Counted from the first letter of the stretch, positions 1-9,818 are shown. The stretch is 64,000 nucleotides of DNA from Hyphomicrobium denitrificans 1NES1 (GCF_000230975.2 NC_021172.1:3472001-3536000); one strand, 5' to 3'. Notes: generated by a model from the sequence alone, not told the origin. A program made the numbers and translations.

Positions 1-157
1 CTCCCCCCGAAAAAGTCACACCCTAGCAGATGTGTTGCATTGCAGCAATGATAATGCAGGACGGGAAGGTGGGGGCGGAAGCTCCGGTATTTGCTGGTTT
101 GTTGGTTGCCGAGCTTTCGCGGCCGATAATTTCGGTTGCTGTCCGGATCGCGGATTT

Positions 158-838
158 TTAGCGGTTGGCGTCGGATTTGTCGGAATCCGACAGACCGTCC
201 CGGGATTCCGGTTCGGCGGTTGAGGTTTCCCGCTTTTTGAAGCTGAGGCGATTGAGCAGCGTGCGATAGGTGGGCCTTGGCGTTTCGAGCGGTGCAGGAT
301 GACGGATAACGACGCTTGTTTCCTCATCCCTATTTTCCGGGTGCGGGTCCGCGACCACTTCAGGTGAAGATGGTCCTAGAGCGACGGCCGCAACGTCAGT
401 CGGTACCCGACCCGCAAACTGGCCCGATGCGAGCCAATAGACGAAACCCGCGAAGAAGCCGGTCGTCAGGAATGTTTTCAGAGCATAGTTATTGAGGATG
501 GTCGGCTCGCCGGGAACCTCGCTCGCATATTGCGCAATGAAGCCGAGGAATGCGATCGCGACGCCGCCGCTTAGATAGAACGCAACGCCGCGAAGCGAGA
601 ACAGTTCGCCGAGACCGGCCACGATCAGCGCGAAGATGAAGGCGAAGACCGCAACGTGCGTGGCTGTCAGCAGCGCAAGTTCGAACGTTTCTCCTGCCGT
701 GCGCGGCAAGCGGCTCACAGGCTGCGCGAGAACCTCGCTTGGAGTGTTGACGAACAACATCATCACGAGACCCGCCGCGATGCTTGCGAGGATAAACCCA
801 AACGCCACCCGGGCGATTGATCCCAGGAACTTCAACAC
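158..838 (-). CDS. Membrane protein of unknown function
   Basis: A 226-residue protein I do not recognise. Four hydrophobic segments are visible at about residues 8-30, 55-77, 85-105 and 122-140. The last ~80 residues are polar, rich in Pro, Glu, Arg and Ser, and probably disordered in the cytoplasm. It lies downstream of rlmN on the same strand with a ~100-base gap, so co-transcription is possible. The ATG at 838 is the first one in the frame and leads directly into the first hydrophobic segment. The presence of a gene is well supported by length and membrane pattern; the function is unknown. Confidence 0.7.
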   Translation of the reverse strand: MLKFLGSIARVAFGFILASIAAGLVMMLFVNTPSEVLAQPVSRLPRTAGETFELALLTATHVAVFAFIFALIVAGLGELFSLRGVAFYLSGGVAIAFLGFIAQYASEVPGEPTILNNYALKTFLTTGFFAGFVYWLASGQFAGRVPTDVAAVALGPSSPEVVADPHPENRDEETSVVIRHPAPLETPRPTYRTLLNRLSFKKRETSTAEPESRDGLSDSDKSDANR

Positions 839-940
839 AATACCCTGCCCTGACCCGCCTTACACTGAGGGATCAATTTACAAGGGCTAAGCTCAGGGTC
901 TCAATAGAATTATCCGAGTCAGGCAGGCGGAAGGTCCGGC

Positions 941-2140
941 CTATGCCTTCTCAGCACCAGCGCGGCGCTCACTGGCGCTCAAACGCAGGCTTTCCGACCG
1001 CAACTGCCCACAGGCTGCGAGAATATCGCGCCCGCGCGGCGTGCGGACGGGACTTGCATAGCCCGCCCGGTTTACGACCTCGGCGAAGCGTTCGATCGTT
1101 TCCCAATCGGAGCATTCGTAGCGCGTATTGGGCCACGGGTTGAACGGGATCAGGTTGATCTTCGCCGGGATGCCTGAAAGCAGCTTCACAAGGGCGCGCG
1201 CCTCCGCGAGGCTGTCGTTGACGCCCTTCAGCATGACGTATTCGAAGGTGATGCGCCGTGCATTCGAAAGCCCAGGATAGTTGCGGCAGGCGTCCATCAG
1301 CTCCGCGATCGGGTACTTGCGATTGATCGGCACCAATTCGTCACGCAGCGCGTCGTTCGTCGCGTGCAGCGAGATCGCGAGCATCGTGTCGGCTTCTTCT
1401 CCCCAACGCGGAATCTCGGGAACGACCCCCGACGTCGAGAGCGTGATGCGCCGTTTCGAGAGCGCCAACCCGTCGCCGTCGGAGGCGACCTCCATCGCGG
1501 CTTTGACGTTATCGAAATTATAAAGCGGCTCGCCCATGCCCATCAGCACGACGTTGGTGATCTTGCGTTCGCTTGAAGGAAGCAGGCGGCCGTCGTCTGG
1601 GCCTTTGGCGCCGGGCCAGTCGCCGATGCGATCGCGGGCCAGCATGATCTGGGCGACGATCTCTTCGGCTTCGAGATTGCGGACGAGGCGCTGGGTGCCG
1701 GTATGGCAGAACGAGCACGTCAACGTGCAGCCAACCTGGCTCGATATGCAAAGCGTGCCGCGATCGCTTTCGGGGATGTAGACGGTTTCGATTTCCGGCG
1801 GGCGGGCTTCGTGGCCGCGCTTTGCGAGGCGCAGAAGCCACTTGCGCGTGCCGTCGACGGAGATTTGCTCCGAGACGATCTCGGGGCGGTCGAGCGTGTA
1901 GAGCGCGGCGAGCTGGCGGCGCAGATCCTTCGAGACGTCGGTCATGTCCTCGAAGCGTGTGATGCCGCGCACGTAGATCCAGCTCCAAAGCTGGGTCACA
2001 CGCATGTTGAGCTGTTTCTCCGGAACGCCTGCAGCGGCGAGGGCTTCCTTCAGGCGCGCACGCGTCAACCCCGCGAGGGAGGGCTTCGCGGCGGAGGCCA
2101 ATGGTTCGGCATCGATTTTAACGAGTGGAGCAGCAGTCAT
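941..2140 (-). CDS. rlmN: 23S rRNA (A2503-C2)/tRNA (A37-C2) methyltransferase
   Basis: Radical-SAM enzyme that adds a methyl group to C2 of A2503 in 23S rRNA and A37 in some tRNAs, using a second SAM as donor. The 399-residue product has the radical-SAM triad CTLTCSFC (Cys138, Cys142, Cys145) preceded by [10 protein letters not shown], the GMGEPL motif, and a conserved Cys near the C terminus (ILAACGQL) that takes part in methyl transfer. The frame is open 34 codons upstream of the chosen ATG at 2140, but that extension is Gly/Pro/Arg-rich and unlike the family, which starts close to the TRARLKEAL helix. Length is normal for RlmN. Confidence 0.95.
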   Translation of the reverse strand: MTAAPLVKIDAEPLASAAKPSLAGLTRARLKEALAAAGVPEKQLNMRVTQLWSWIYVRGITRFEDMTDVSKDLRRQLAALYTLDRPEIVSEQISVDGTRKWLLRLAKRGHEARPPEIETVYIPESDRGTLCISSQVGCTLTCSFCHTGTQRLVRNLEAEEIVAQIMLARDRIGDWPGAKGPDDGRLLPSSERKITNVVLMGMGEPLYNFDNVKAAMEVASDGDGLALSKRRITLSTSGVVPEIPRWGEEADTMLAISLHATNDALRDELVPINRKYPIAELMDACRNYPGLSNARRITFEYVMLKGVNDSLAEARALVKLLSGIPAKINLIPFNPWPNTRYECSDWETIERFAEVVNRAGYASPVRTPRGRDILAACGQLRSESLRLSASERRAGAEKA

Positions 2141-2254
2141 AATTAAAAATGGCTTCGAGCTTCGGAAGTGCGTTCTTTTACAGGCGTTCGGCGCCGGTGG
2201 ATAGCATGCCGGATGCCGCGCTCCCCCGCCCCCTCCCTGCAAGGGGGAATAAAT

Positions 2255-2398
2255 AATTCGTCATCCTCGAACGGACGAGCGTTCGCGAGGGTGTTCGAGG
2301 ATCCAGCGCAAAATGTGCCGAAGGCTCAATATTGTGCGTCTTCGACGGGTCTTGCGTTGGATCCCCGGTCATCGCTTGCGCTCGACCGAGGATGACGG
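2255..2398. repeat. Intergenic inverted-repeat element
   Basis: The gap between rlmN and hslU holds no gene. It contains an imperfect inverted pair: GTCATCCTCGA near 2260-2270 and CGAGGATGAC near 2388-2397. An internal CGAGGATCCAGCG / GTTGGATCCCCGG pair sits between them. The layout matches mobile palindromic intergenic repeats common in alphaproteobacteria. It lies just beyond the hslU stop codon, so it could also help end transcription, but no T-run follows it. Confidence 0.5.
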
Positions 2399-2401
2399 GG
2401 A

Positions 2402-3712
2402 TTACAAGATAAATCGGCTCAGGTCGGCATTTTTGGAAAGCTGGCCAACGCGTTCGGTCACGTAGGCGCCATCGATTGCGAGTGCTTGGCCGCTGCGGTC
2501 GGACGCCTCGAACGAGATGTCGTCCAGGACGCGCTCCAGAACCGTCTGCAGGCGGCGCGCGCCGATGTTTTCGACAGTCGAATTCACCTCAACGGCGGCA
2601 TCGGCGATGGCGTCGATCGCATCGGACCTGAACTCGAGCGCTACGCCTTCCGTTTCCATCAACGCGACGTACTGCTTGATCAGGCTCGCCTGCGGCTCCG
2701 TCAGGATGCGCTTCATGTCGTCTCGCGTCAGCGCATTGAGTTCGACGCGGATTGGCAGGCGGCCCTGCAATTCGGGAAGAAGATCGGACGGCTTCGAGAC
2801 GTGAAATGCGCCTGATGCAATAAACAGGATATGGTCCGTTTTTACCGGGCCGTGCTTTGTCGTAACTGTCGTCCCTTCGATGAGCGGGAGGAGGTCGCGC
2901 TGCACGCCTTCGCGGGAGACGTCCGCGCCGCCGGCCCGCGTGCCATCGCCGCGCGAGCAGATCTTGTCGATCTCGTCGAGGAAAACGATGCCGTTGTTCT
3001 GAACCGAGGTTACGGCTTCGGCCGTGATCTGATCGTTATCGATCAGCTTGTCGCTTTCATCTGCGATCAAGATCTCGAAACTGTCTCTGACCGTGACGCG
3101 GCGCGGCTTCGTTCGCTGGCCGAACGCTTTGCCCAGCATATCGCCGAGATTGATCGTCGACATCGAACCGCCGCCGGGAAGATCGAACATCGGCATCTGC
3201 GGAGCCGTATCGGCGACGAGGATATCGATCTCCTTGTCGTTCAATTCGTTGTTGCGCAGCTTCTTGCGGAAGCTTTCGCGCGTTGCGAGCGACGATCCGC
3301 TGCCGACGAGCGCGTCGATCACGCGTTCCTCAGCGGCCTTTTCGGCGCGTGCGCGGACCTCTTGGCGCTTGACGTTCTTGACGAGTGAGATCCCGACTTC
3401 GACGAGGTCGCGGATGATGCTGTCGACGTCGCGGCCAACGTAGCCAACCTCGGTGAATTTCGTGGCTTCGACTTTCAGGAACGGCGCGCCAGCGAGCTTC
3501 GCGAGACGTCGCGAGATTTCGGTTTTGCCGACACCCGTCGGTCCGATCATCAGAATGTTTTTCGGCAGGACTTCCTCGCGCAGCTCTCCGGTCAGCTGCT
3601 GGCGTCGCCAGCGGTTGCGCAAGGCAATTGCGACGGCGCGCTTGGCGTCGTTCTGTCCGACGATATAGCGATCGAGTTCGGAAACGATTTCGCGGGGAGA
3701 GAAGTTGGTCAT
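2402..3712 (-). CDS. hslU: ATP-dependent protease ATPase subunit HslU (ClpY)
   Basis: AAA+ unfoldase that feeds substrates to the HslV peptidase in the cytoplasm. The 436-residue protein starts [20 protein letters not shown], the usual N terminus. It has Walker [10 protein letters not shown] (about residues 57-65), Walker B FLDEIDK, a long I-domain between them, sensor motif GRLPIR, and the C-terminal LSRFIL tail that inserts into HslV. The ATG at 3712 overlaps the stop of the upstream membrane-protein gene as ATGA, so the two are translationally coupled; an in-frame 26-codon extension upstream is rejected. The partner hslV lies upstream on the same strand, separated by that membrane gene. 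Confidence 0.97.
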   Translation of the reverse strand: MTNFSPREIVSELDRYIVGQNDAKRAVAIALRNRWRRQQLTGELREEVLPKNILMIGPTGVGKTEISRRLAKLAGAPFLKVEATKFTEVGYVGRDVDSIIRDLVEVGISLVKNVKRQEVRARAEKAAEERVIDALVGSGSSLATRESFRKKLRNNELNDKEIDILVADTAPQMPMFDLPGGGSMSTINLGDMLGKAFGQRTKPRRVTVRDSFEILIADESDKLIDNDQITAEAVTSVQNNGIVFLDEIDKICSRGDGTRAGGADVSREGVQRDLLPLIEGTTVTTKHGPVKTDHILFIASGAFHVSKPSDLLPELQGRLPIRVELNALTRDDMKRILTEPQASLIKQYVALMETEGVALEFRSDAIDAIADAAVEVNSTVENIGARRLQTVLERVLDDISFEASDRSGQALAIDGAYVTERVGQLSKNADLSRFIL

Positions 3713-4797
3713 TGCCTTGCCGGTGGAAGATAACGCGCGAACGGCAGGTTTTGGAAAAGCGGCAGCAAGCGTTGCCGCAGCGGATGCCAAAAGACGCCAA
3801 GGAGGAGAACGAAGCCGCCGACGAGGGCGAGCGTCAAGATAAATGATATCGGTATGCCGCCGCTGTTCGGCAAGGCGACGCCGCCGCTCAAAATGTCATA
3901 GACGGCGACGGTGAACGAAGCAAGCGAGGAGACAAGCAGAGCGCGGCGGTCGATGGCGAGCGCGAAAATTGCCAGCAGGAACACCGTCAGCAAAACGATT
4001 GCGGACGTCGCGCCGCTGTTCGTCGCGTGCTTGATCAGCATGAGGGCAGGCGACACGATCAGCGGCGCGGCGACGAGATGCAGCCAGAACGCGCAGTCGG
4101 ACAATCGTGTAACGCGGCGCGGATCGCGAGCGTCATAGAGAAGTGCGACTGCGAGGACGATCAGCCCGTAGCCGATTGCGGCGAACGAGAAGCCGACGCC
4201 GATTTCGTAAAGGCTTCGGGCGGCGACGACGTAGCCAAAGCAGGCAATCAGCGCGAGTGTGAACGGCAGCCGGAAGCGAAGGTAATAGATCAGCGATGCG
4301 ATCAGGGCGGGAAGGCCGAAGACCAGCGTTGGCTTTCGCCAGAAAGCAAGTTCGGAGGCAACGTCCCAGTTCGATGTCTTGAGGTTGTCCCAGTGCAACT
4401 GGATCACAACGGCCGCCGCGGCGAACACGACGAACAGAATGGCCAGCACCATGCCCGGCAATACGGCGCGCAGGCGGGCGACCAGAATTTCGCTCAAGAC
4501 CCAGAAGACCGCTGCGCCGACGGCCATTGTAGCCGCCCAGCCGAGGCCGAAGAAACTTGTCGATGTTGCCGCGAGCACGGCTCCGGCGACGAGCAGCACA
4601 CCGATTGTCAGGAAGACGTCATTGAAGCCATTGAGGAAGCGGAAACGTTCTTCGTCGGCGAGCGCCGGTTCGCCGTCGGGACCAATCACGGGTGCCGTGG
4701 AGCCGCGCATCGCCCGCAGTTTTTCAGCCTGCACGGCGTCGATGACGCCAGCGTCGACGGCAGCCTTCAGGTCGTCAGGGGATAATCCGTTGGCCAT
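3709..4797 (-). CDS. Polytopic membrane protein between hslV and hslU
   Basis: A 362-residue protein with a soluble N terminus of ~55 residues ([20 protein letters not shown], short helices and an acidic linker) and about ten hydrophobic segments from residue 60 to 345. The N-terminal helical region followed by many membrane spans resembles DUF2157-type proteins, but I am not sure of the family. It sits 18 bases after hslV and overlaps the hslU start by four bases, so it is a full member of the hsl operon. That is unusual, because the two protease subunits are normally adjacent or separated only by a small acetyltransferase gene in related bacteria. Confidence 0.85.
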   Translation of the reverse strand: MANGLSPDDLKAAVDAGVIDAVQAEKLRAMRGSTAPVIGPDGEPALADEERFRFLNGFNDVFLTIGVLLVAGAVLAATSTSFFGLGWAATMAVGAAVFWVLSEILVARLRAVLPGMVLAILFVVFAAAAVVIQLHWDNLKTSNWDVASELAFWRKPTLVFGLPALIASLIYYLRFRLPFTLALIACFGYVVAARSLYEIGVGFSFAAIGYGLIVLAVALLYDARDPRRVTRLSDCAFWLHLVAAPLIVSPALMLIKHATNSGATSAIVLLTVFLLAIFALAIDRRALLVSSLASFTVAVYDILSGGVALPNSGGIPISFILTLALVGGFVLLLGVFWHPLRQRLLPLFQNLPFARYLPPARQ

Positions 4798-4815
4798 GAT
4801 GGGATCGCGCGCCGC

Positions 4816-5388
4816 TCAGGAGGTTTTGGAATCGAGGGTTTCGACCACGATATTGGTGTTCGTGTAGACGCAGATTTCGGCGGCAATGGACATGGCTTTG
4901 CGCGCGATCGTCTCGGCGTCGAGCGGTTGATCGAAGAGAGCGCGGGCGGCGGCAAGGGCGTAATTGCCGCCGGAGCCGATGCCTGCAATCGCATTTTCCG
5001 GCTCCAACACGTCGCCTGTCCCGGTCAGGACGAGGGTCGTCGTTGCGTCAGCAACGATCATCATCGCCTCAAGACGGCGCAGGAAGCGGTCGGTGCGCCA
5101 GTCCTTGGCTAGCTCGACGCAGGCGCGGGTCAATTGTCCGGGGTACTGCTCGAGCTTGGCTTCGAGGCGCTCGAATAACGTGAAGGCATCGGCCGTGGCC
5201 CCGGCAAATCCGCCGATGACGTCGCCCTTGCCAAGGCGGCGGACCTTTTTCGCGTTCGATTTGATGACGGTCTGGCCGAGGCTGACCTGACCGTCGCCGG
5301 CAACTACAACTTTGCCATCCTTGCGAACCGTCAGGATCGTCGTGGCATGCCAGCTTGAATTGCCGGAATTTTGGCTCTCGTGCGTCAT
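4816..5388 (-). CDS. hslV: ATP-dependent protease peptidase subunit HslV (ClpQ)
   Basis: Threonine peptidase that forms the dodecameric proteolytic core of HslUV. The 190-residue product has a short propeptide ending ...SSWHA, followed by [20 protein letters not shown]. The first Thr becomes the catalytic N-terminal nucleophile after processing. The family signatures [18 protein letters not shown] and AIGSGG-like [16 protein letters not shown] are clear. The ATG at 5388 is chosen because the longer upstream frame covers intergenic repeat sequence with no family resemblance. First gene of the hslV - membrane protein - hslU operon and divergent from hisB, so promoters for both lie in 5389-5622. 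Confidence 0.96.
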   Translation of the reverse strand: MTHESQNSGNSSWHATTILTVRKDGKVVVAGDGQVSLGQTVIKSNAKKVRRLGKGDVIGGFAGATADAFTLFERLEAKLEQYPGQLTRACVELAKDWRTDRFLRRLEAMMIVADATTTLVLTGTGDVLEPENAIAGIGSGGNYALAAARALFDQPLDAETIARKAMSIAAEICVYTNTNIVVETLDSKTS

Positions 5389-5447
5389 ATGTATCGCGTC
5401 AGTTAAGCTCTTGGTGTCAGGATGCAAGGAGTCTCTGGATTGGCCTT

Positions 5448-5478
5448 GGCGACTCCCCTGGCGGGGAGCCGGCCGCCA
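5448..5478. repeat. GC-rich palindromic intergenic repeat (copy 1)
   Basis: Stem-loop with arms CTCCCC / GGGGAG followed by CCGGCCGCC. A very similar unit (GGCGACTC..GAG..CCGGCCGCC) lies at 20,486-20,515, so this is a dispersed repeat and not a gene-specific signal. It sits in the hslV-hisB divergent intergenic region. Confidence 0.5.
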
Positions 5479-5622
5479 AGACCGGGTATCCAGGGCTGCG
5501 GCCACGGAGCCTACGGTCGGCCTTGGCCGCCGGGGCTTTGTGCTGATAAACGCTCGGGCGGGCTCCGGCAACGCTTGCCGGGGTTGGAATGCTAACGATT
5601 TGGGTGGCGGAGACTGATTCAC

Positions 5623-6219
5623 GTGAAGCGCCAGGCGACGATCACGCGCAAGACTAAGGAGACCGAGATCTCCGCGACCGTCAATCTGGACGGTTCGGGC
5701 GCATATGATATTTCGACCGGAATCGGCTTTCTCGACCATATGCTCGAGCAGCTGGCGCGGCATTCGCTGATCGACATCACACTCCGGGCCAAGGGCGACC
5801 TTCATATCGATTTCCACCACACCGCCGAGGATACGGGCATCGTTCTCGGGCAGGCGGTCGCGAAGGCGCTCGGCGACAAGGCCGGCATCGTTCGCTATGC
5901 CGACGTGCATCTGCCGATGGACGAGACGCTGACGCGCGTCGCGGTCGACGTTTCGAGCCGTCCGTTTCTGATCTGGAAGGTCGAGTTTTCGCGCCCCAAG
6001 ATCGGCGAGATGGACACGGAACTCTTCCGCGAATGGTTTCAAGCTTTCGCGCAGAATGCCGGTATCACGCTGCATGTCGAGAATCTGTATGGCGAGAACA
6101 ATCACCATATTGCAGAGACCTGCTATAAGGGTTTGGCCCGCGCGCTCAGAACGGCGATTGCGGTTGATCCACGCCAAGCCGGGCGTGTCCCTTCGACGAA
6201 GGGCACGCTGCAGGGCTAA
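5623..6219 (+). CDS. hisB: Imidazoleglycerol-phosphate dehydratase
   Basis: Sixth step of histidine biosynthesis: dehydrates imidazole glycerol phosphate to imidazole acetol phosphate in a Mn-dependent 24-mer. The 198-residue protein has the metal-binding signatures [24 protein letters not shown] and [18 protein letters not shown]. Length equals monofunctional HisB. It starts with GTG at 5623 ([16 protein letters not shown]), the family's usual first residues; no ATG lies nearby in frame. It heads a his gene run (DUF2628, hisH) on the plus strand. Confidence 0.95.
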   Translation: MKRQATITRKTKETEISATVNLDGSGAYDISTGIGFLDHMLEQLARHSLIDITLRAKGDLHIDFHHTAEDTGIVLGQAVAKALGDKAGIVRYADVHLPMDETLTRVAVDVSSRPFLIWKVEFSRPKIGEMDTELFREWFQAFAQNAGITLHVENLYGENNHHIAETCYKGLARALRTAIAVDPRQAGRVPSTKGTLQG

Positions 6220-6266
6220 TCGGTCATGGAGTTTTGCTTTTGCGGGCGTCGAGGAGTTTGTCTTCC

Positions 6267-6755
6267 GTGGTGACTTACACTGTCCATGAACCGCCGGATC
6301 CCGGTTCCGATCGCGCCGATCGCGGCGTCGAACTGGAGTTCGTCAAAGACGGATTTTCGTGGCTGACGGCGATCTGCCCGCCGATCGGGTTTCTTGCCAA
6401 CGGGCTTTGGCTTTTTACCCTCGCTTATTTCGTCGGCGCTGCCGCGCTCGGATGGGTGCTCAGCACATTGAAGCTCGGTCCGCAGATGACCGGTGTCGTG
6501 TTTCTGATAATCAATATCTACCTCGGATTTGAGATTTCGACGCTGAAGCGCTGGATGCTCGAACAGACCGGCTGGCAGGCGCTGGGTGTCGTCACGGGTA
6601 AATCGATTGCCGAATGCGAGCGGCGTTTCTTCGAAAGCTGGCTTCCGACCCAGCCGATCATCGCTGGTGAGGCGGCGGGGCAATCGGGAAGCTCCGTGCC
6701 ACCCGTCCCGGTGCGGCGCGGCTCTCGCTTCTGGCCGTTCGGCACGCGGCGCTGA
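6267..6755 (+). CDS. DUF2628 small membrane protein
   Basis: About 162 residues. An N-terminal soluble stretch ending [22 protein letters not shown] leads into two or three membrane spans (about residues 45-67, 72-92 and 95-112), then [10 protein letters not shown] and a Pro/Arg-rich tail. The pattern fits DUF2628, which in alphaproteobacteria is found between hisB and hisH, exactly its place here. Its role is unknown. Start is ambiguous between the two adjacent GTG codons at 6267 and 6270; the frame runs back to 6234 but that part overlaps unremarkable sequence. It precedes hisH by 12 bases. Confidence 0.8.
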   Translation: MVTYTVHEPPDPGSDRADRGVELEFVKDGFSWLTAICPPIGFLANGLWLFTLAYFVGAAALGWVLSTLKLGPQMTGVVFLIINIYLGFEISTLKRWMLEQTGWQALGVVTGKSIAECERRFFESWLPTQPIIAGEAAGQSGSSVPPVPVRRGSRFWPFGTRR

Positions 6756-6767
6756 TCCGAATCCGAA

Positions 6768-7421
6768 ATGCAAAACGTCGTCATCATCGATTACGGATCG
6801 GGAAACCTTCACTCCGCCGCCAAAGCCTTTGAAAGCGCGGCGCGCGAGGGTTCGGTGCCTTCCAACATCATCGTCAGTCCGCGGCCTGAGGACGTGCTGG
6901 CGGCGGACCGCGTCGTGCTGCCCGGCGTCGGCGCCTATGCCGACTGCAAGCATGGTCTTGAGCGCGTTCCGGGCCTGATCGCGGCGCTAGAAGACGCCGT
7001 GCGTGCCAAAGGACGGCCGTTTCTCGGGATTTGCGTCGGGATGCAGCTTCTGAGCGAGCGCGGGCTCGAATTTGCGGAGACGCCGGGGCTTGGATGGATC
7101 AAAGGTGAAGTGCGCGCGATCGAGCCTAGGGATCCTGCGCTCAAAATCCCCCACATGGGCTGGAACACGCTTAACGTCGTCAACAGCCACGCACTGTTGG
7201 ACGGCATTCCGACAGGCCCGGACGGATGGCATGCGTATTTCGTGCACTCGTTCGGGTTCGTGCCGAAAGAGCGCCGCGTCGTGGTTGCGGAGACGGACTA
7301 CGGCGGACCGATTACGGCGCTCGTCGCGGACGGCAATATCGCGGGCACGCAATTTCACCCTGAGAAGAGCCAGAAACTCGGTCTCAAGCTGATCGCGAAC
7401 TTTCTTGGCTGGAAGCCCTAG
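6768..7421 (+). CDS. hisH: Imidazole glycerol phosphate synthase, glutamine amidotransferase subunit
   Basis: Releases ammonia from glutamine and passes it to HisF to form imidazole glycerol phosphate and AICAR. The 217-residue class I amidotransferase has the nucleophile elbow [10 protein letters not shown] (Cys89), the oxyanion segment [12 protein letters not shown], and the His-Glu pair in [12 protein letters not shown] near residue 200. ATG at 6768. The partner hisF is at 13,526 and hisA at 10,441, so the his pathway genes here are spread out and separated by unrelated genes. Confidence 0.96.
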   Translation: MQNVVIIDYGSGNLHSAAKAFESAAREGSVPSNIIVSPRPEDVLAADRVVLPGVGAYADCKHGLERVPGLIAALEDAVRAKGRPFLGICVGMQLLSERGLEFAETPGLGWIKGEVRAIEPRDPALKIPHMGWNTLNVVNSHALLDGIPTGPDGWHAYFVHSFGFVPKERRVVVAETDYGGPITALVADGNIAGTQFHPEKSQKLGLKLIANFLGWKP

Positions 7422-7444
7422 GGAGCGGCTCTTATTCTCCATCA

Positions 7445-7532
7445 CTCCATGGCCGGTCTTGACCCGGCCATCCAGCTCTAGCTCCTTGAACCCGTGGCCT
7501 TGGATGGCCGCCTCAAGGGCGGCCATGACGTG
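7445..7532. repeat. Paired palindromic intergenic repeat (copy 1)
   Basis: Two stem-loops in tandem: CATGGCCG..CGGCCATCCAG and GGATGGCCG..CGGCCATGACG. The same two-stem unit with a different linker occurs at 16,328-16,420. This defines a mosaic intergenic repeat family of the host chromosome. It lies just after hisH. Confidence 0.7.
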
Positions 7533-7633
7533 AAGGGGCGGTATGGCGCAGACGATGCTGCGACGCGGCCGCGATGGGTCTTGGCTTCGCTGCAGCGGGT
7601 TCGCCGCGGATGACGATTGCGCAAATTACCGCT

Positions 7634-7990
7634 TCAGAATGAAGGGCGGGCGACGGCACTCACGGCAGACTGGAATGCGGTCCAGACGCCGCGCGGCAGT
7701 TGCCACGAGGCGGCCGGCTCTTCGTCTTCGAGGCGTCCCCGCATCCACTGCATACGAGCGGCAATGTGCTGGTCGGCGCGGCCTAGCTCGTGCACGGCGA
7801 GCTCATCGGGGTAGTCGAACAGGATCGCCAAGCGCCGCTTGATCTGATCGGCGCTGAGCCATGTCCGCACATACCAGACACCGTTTCCGACGGGAGCATA
7901 TTCGGACGCGATATAGGGCAGCGAGAACGAGACCGCCCAGGTGTCCTGGTCGGGGGATTTCGGAGTGTGATGGACGAGATACGTTTTCAT
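7634..7990 (-). CDS. Small protein with Cas2/SinR-like layout (paralogue A)
   Basis: A 118-residue protein starting MKTYLVHHTPKSPDQDTW. It shows a first beta strand (TYLVHHTP), a WYVRT strand, an amphipathic helix (LSADQIKRRLAILFDYPDELAVHELGR) and a WMRGR end. The order parallels the gene at 8207-8575 (TYLISYDLAKP, WYVMSE, LRELLTEEDGLLIQA, WFRQRR), so the two are probably paralogues with a ferredoxin-like fold similar to stand-alone Cas2/SinR/VapD proteins. That fold assignment is inference from pattern only. There is no CRISPR array or cas gene nearby. An 18-codon N-terminal extension is rejected. Confidence 0.65.
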   Translation of the reverse strand: MKTYLVHHTPKSPDQDTWAVSFSLPYIASEYAPVGNGVWYVRTWLSADQIKRRLAILFDYPDELAVHELGRADQHIAARMQWMRGRLEDEEPAASWQLPRGVWTAFQSAVSAVARPSF

Positions 7991-8206
7991 GGGCGTATTC
8001 CGGCGGCGTTGGGGGGACAGCGGAGCAAGGAACGCGGAACGCAACGCACTAAAAAACGCGAGTTTCGGCCGAGGGTCATGGCTGGTTTAGAAAAGGGAGG
8101 CCCGGGATCGGGGGAATCCCAAGGCTCTCCATCGTGGTCTTTGAGCGGGACGGACCCATTGGACGAAGAGGGGGGAGACGGACCGCCCCGCCCAAAGACC
8201 TGAAAC

Positions 8207-8575
8207 TTAGCCAGCCCTGGCGAACGGCAGCTCGGGCTCAAGCGGCTCGGACACGGGCGCCGGCGGCGACGGGAAGGCGATAATGTTGCCATCCGGTGCG
8301 AGATCGAGGCCGGGCCGGCGCTGCCGGAACCATCGGAGCGAGGTATTGGTCAGCACTGCGTCGCGCTTGGTTGCCTGGATCAGTAAGCCGTCCTCTTCGG
8401 TAAGGAGTTCTCTCAGCTCGGCCTCAAGCTCGACTTCCTCCCGCTCCGACATCACGTACCAAGTGTTGACGAGCGGGCGGGCCCACTTGTCGCCGAGGCA
8501 CATGATGAGCTGCGCGAGGACGTGCTGATTGCGGTTCGGCTTGGCGAGATCGTACGAGATCAGGTAGGTGCGCAT
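8207..8575 (-). CDS. Small protein with Cas2/SinR-like layout (paralogue B)
   Basis: A 122-residue protein beginning MRTYLISYDLAKPNRNQHVL, the kind of first strand plus loop seen in stand-alone Cas2/SinR-like proteins (T-Y-L-I-S-Y-D). It continues with NTWYVMSEREEVELEAELRELLTEEDGLLIQATKRDA and a tail rich in Pro and Glu. Its start codon lies about 80 bases from a cluster of LexA half-sites (8657-8729), so it may be SOS-induced. A 216-base gap separates it from paralogue A on the same strand. Function unknown; a nuclease role is possible but no catalytic residue can be confirmed by eye. Confidence 0.75.
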   Translation of the reverse strand: MRTYLISYDLAKPNRNQHVLAQLIMCLGDKWARPLVNTWYVMSEREEVELEAELRELLTEEDGLLIQATKRDAVLTNTSLRWFRQRRPGLDLAPDGNIIAFPSPPAPVSEPLEPELPFARAG

Positions 8576-8656
8576 CGTGGCTCTCCTAGGCGGTTCGAGA
8601 GAGGAGGGGTCGGTACGCTACGGTGACCCGGGACGGCGACTGATTTAGGATGCCGT

Positions 8657-8729
8657 GAACATAGGAAGAACATGCCACGACTCACGGTCGTTGTCCAGCT
8701 CTTGTTCCAAAAATGTTCTTGTAAAGTTC
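8657..8729. promoter_or_regulatory. Cluster of LexA (SOS) boxes
   Basis: The alphaproteobacterial LexA site is GTTC-N7-GTTC. Here GAAC at 8657 and 8668 form one site in reverse orientation, and GTTC at 8704, 8715 and 8726 form two overlapping sites; all spacers are exactly seven bases. The only gene positioned to use them is the minus-strand Cas2-like gene starting at 8575. No plus-strand gene begins before the end of the OMP gene, so the region 8576-8868 is otherwise empty. Confidence 0.75.
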
Positions 8730-8868
8730 TTAATATTGATGTACTTGCATTTCCTGCAAGCCTGAGAAGGGCGCGAAGGCGCTCCGGAGAGTTGGGTGAC
8801 CGTGTGAAGCGAAGGGGGCCCGCTGCCAGTGTGGCCCCTCCCGTCCGTTCTAAACAGTTTTGCGCTCG

Positions 8869-9672
8869 CTAAAAGTGGTAGTTGACGCCGACCTTCAGCA
8901 TCGTTTCGGAGTTCTCGATGCTTTTTTTCGGCAACGGCTTACCGTCGGCCATCAGACCGAGTTGATAGTCATTGGTCCCGAAATCGGCATAAAGGCCCTC
9001 GACCTTCAGCGACACCCTTTCGGCAATCATCCATTCAAGGCCGCCGCCCACTACGTAGCCCGTATTCCATTGGCTCTTAGAAAGACTGTAAGGGCCATGA
9101 CCGCCGTTGGCGACCGAACGGCACCAACCGGCAGTAACGGCCGAGGCGTCGGACGGACACGATTCCCCGTATTCCAGGTCTTGAAAAGCAACACCGCCCG
9201 TCGCGTAAGCAAGAAGCGCGGGCGTTAGAAGAAGACCTGCGCGCGCCCGGATGGTTGCGAAATGCTCGATCTTCGACGTTTCAACTAGATAGTTGCCGTC
9301 GCGCTGCGAGTCCGAGATGTTTGCAAAATTGAAATCACCCTCAACGCCGATCACAAATCTGTCGATCTGATGATTGTAGCCAACTGTGCCGCCCAGCATC
9401 GCGCCCGAAAGATTCTGGTTCGGAGGCCCGCAATCGCCACACGGTTTCGGGGGCGCTACGTAGGGATTTAAACTTGGCCAATCCCAATTGTTCCATGTGT
9501 ATCCGGCATTAACGCCGCCGTAGAACCCTGACCAATTGTAGCCTTGGGCGACAACGGGGCCGTCCTTCAAACTTCCCCTGTAATATTCATCTGCTGAAGC
9601 GGTTTGCACCCCAAATATTAGCGCGGGCATAAGCGCCACGAACGCAAATGATCTAATCAACGCACACCCCAC
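8869..9672 (-). CDS. Outer-membrane beta-barrel protein (Omp25/porin-family type)
   Basis: A 267-residue protein with a cleavable signal peptide (hydrophobic residues 6-22, cleavage near TASA-DEYY). It contains NWSGFYGGVNAGYTWNN, the hallmark start of the small rhizobial eight-stranded barrel family, and repeated alternating strands such as GAMLGGTVGYNHQI, RFVIGVEGDFNF and WMIAERVSLKVEG. It ends LKVGVNYHF, with the C-terminal Phe used as the outer-membrane insertion signal. Two Cys pairs (CGDCGPP and CPSD..WC) are probably in loops. A single gene with its promoter in 9673-9818. Confidence 0.9.
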   Translation of the reverse strand: MGCALIRSFAFVALMPALIFGVQTASADEYYRGSLKDGPVVAQGYNWSGFYGGVNAGYTWNNWDWPSLNPYVAPPKPCGDCGPPNQNLSGAMLGGTVGYNHQIDRFVIGVEGDFNFANISDSQRDGNYLVETSKIEHFATIRARAGLLLTPALLAYATGGVAFQDLEYGESCPSDASAVTAGWCRSVANGGHGPYSLSKSQWNTGYVVGGGLEWMIAERVSLKVEGLYADFGTNDYQLGLMADGKPLPKKSIENSETMLKVGVNYHF

Positions 9673-9818
9673 TCACTAGAACTCAACAGGTTATTAAGAT
9701 GTTATTAACAATATCCGTAAACGGACAATATCGATGTGCAAATGAGGAGGATTATTGCGTGCGCGCCGTGTCCGCTATGCAACGCATCCGGATACGAAAC
9801 GGTATCTGGGTCGGGCTT

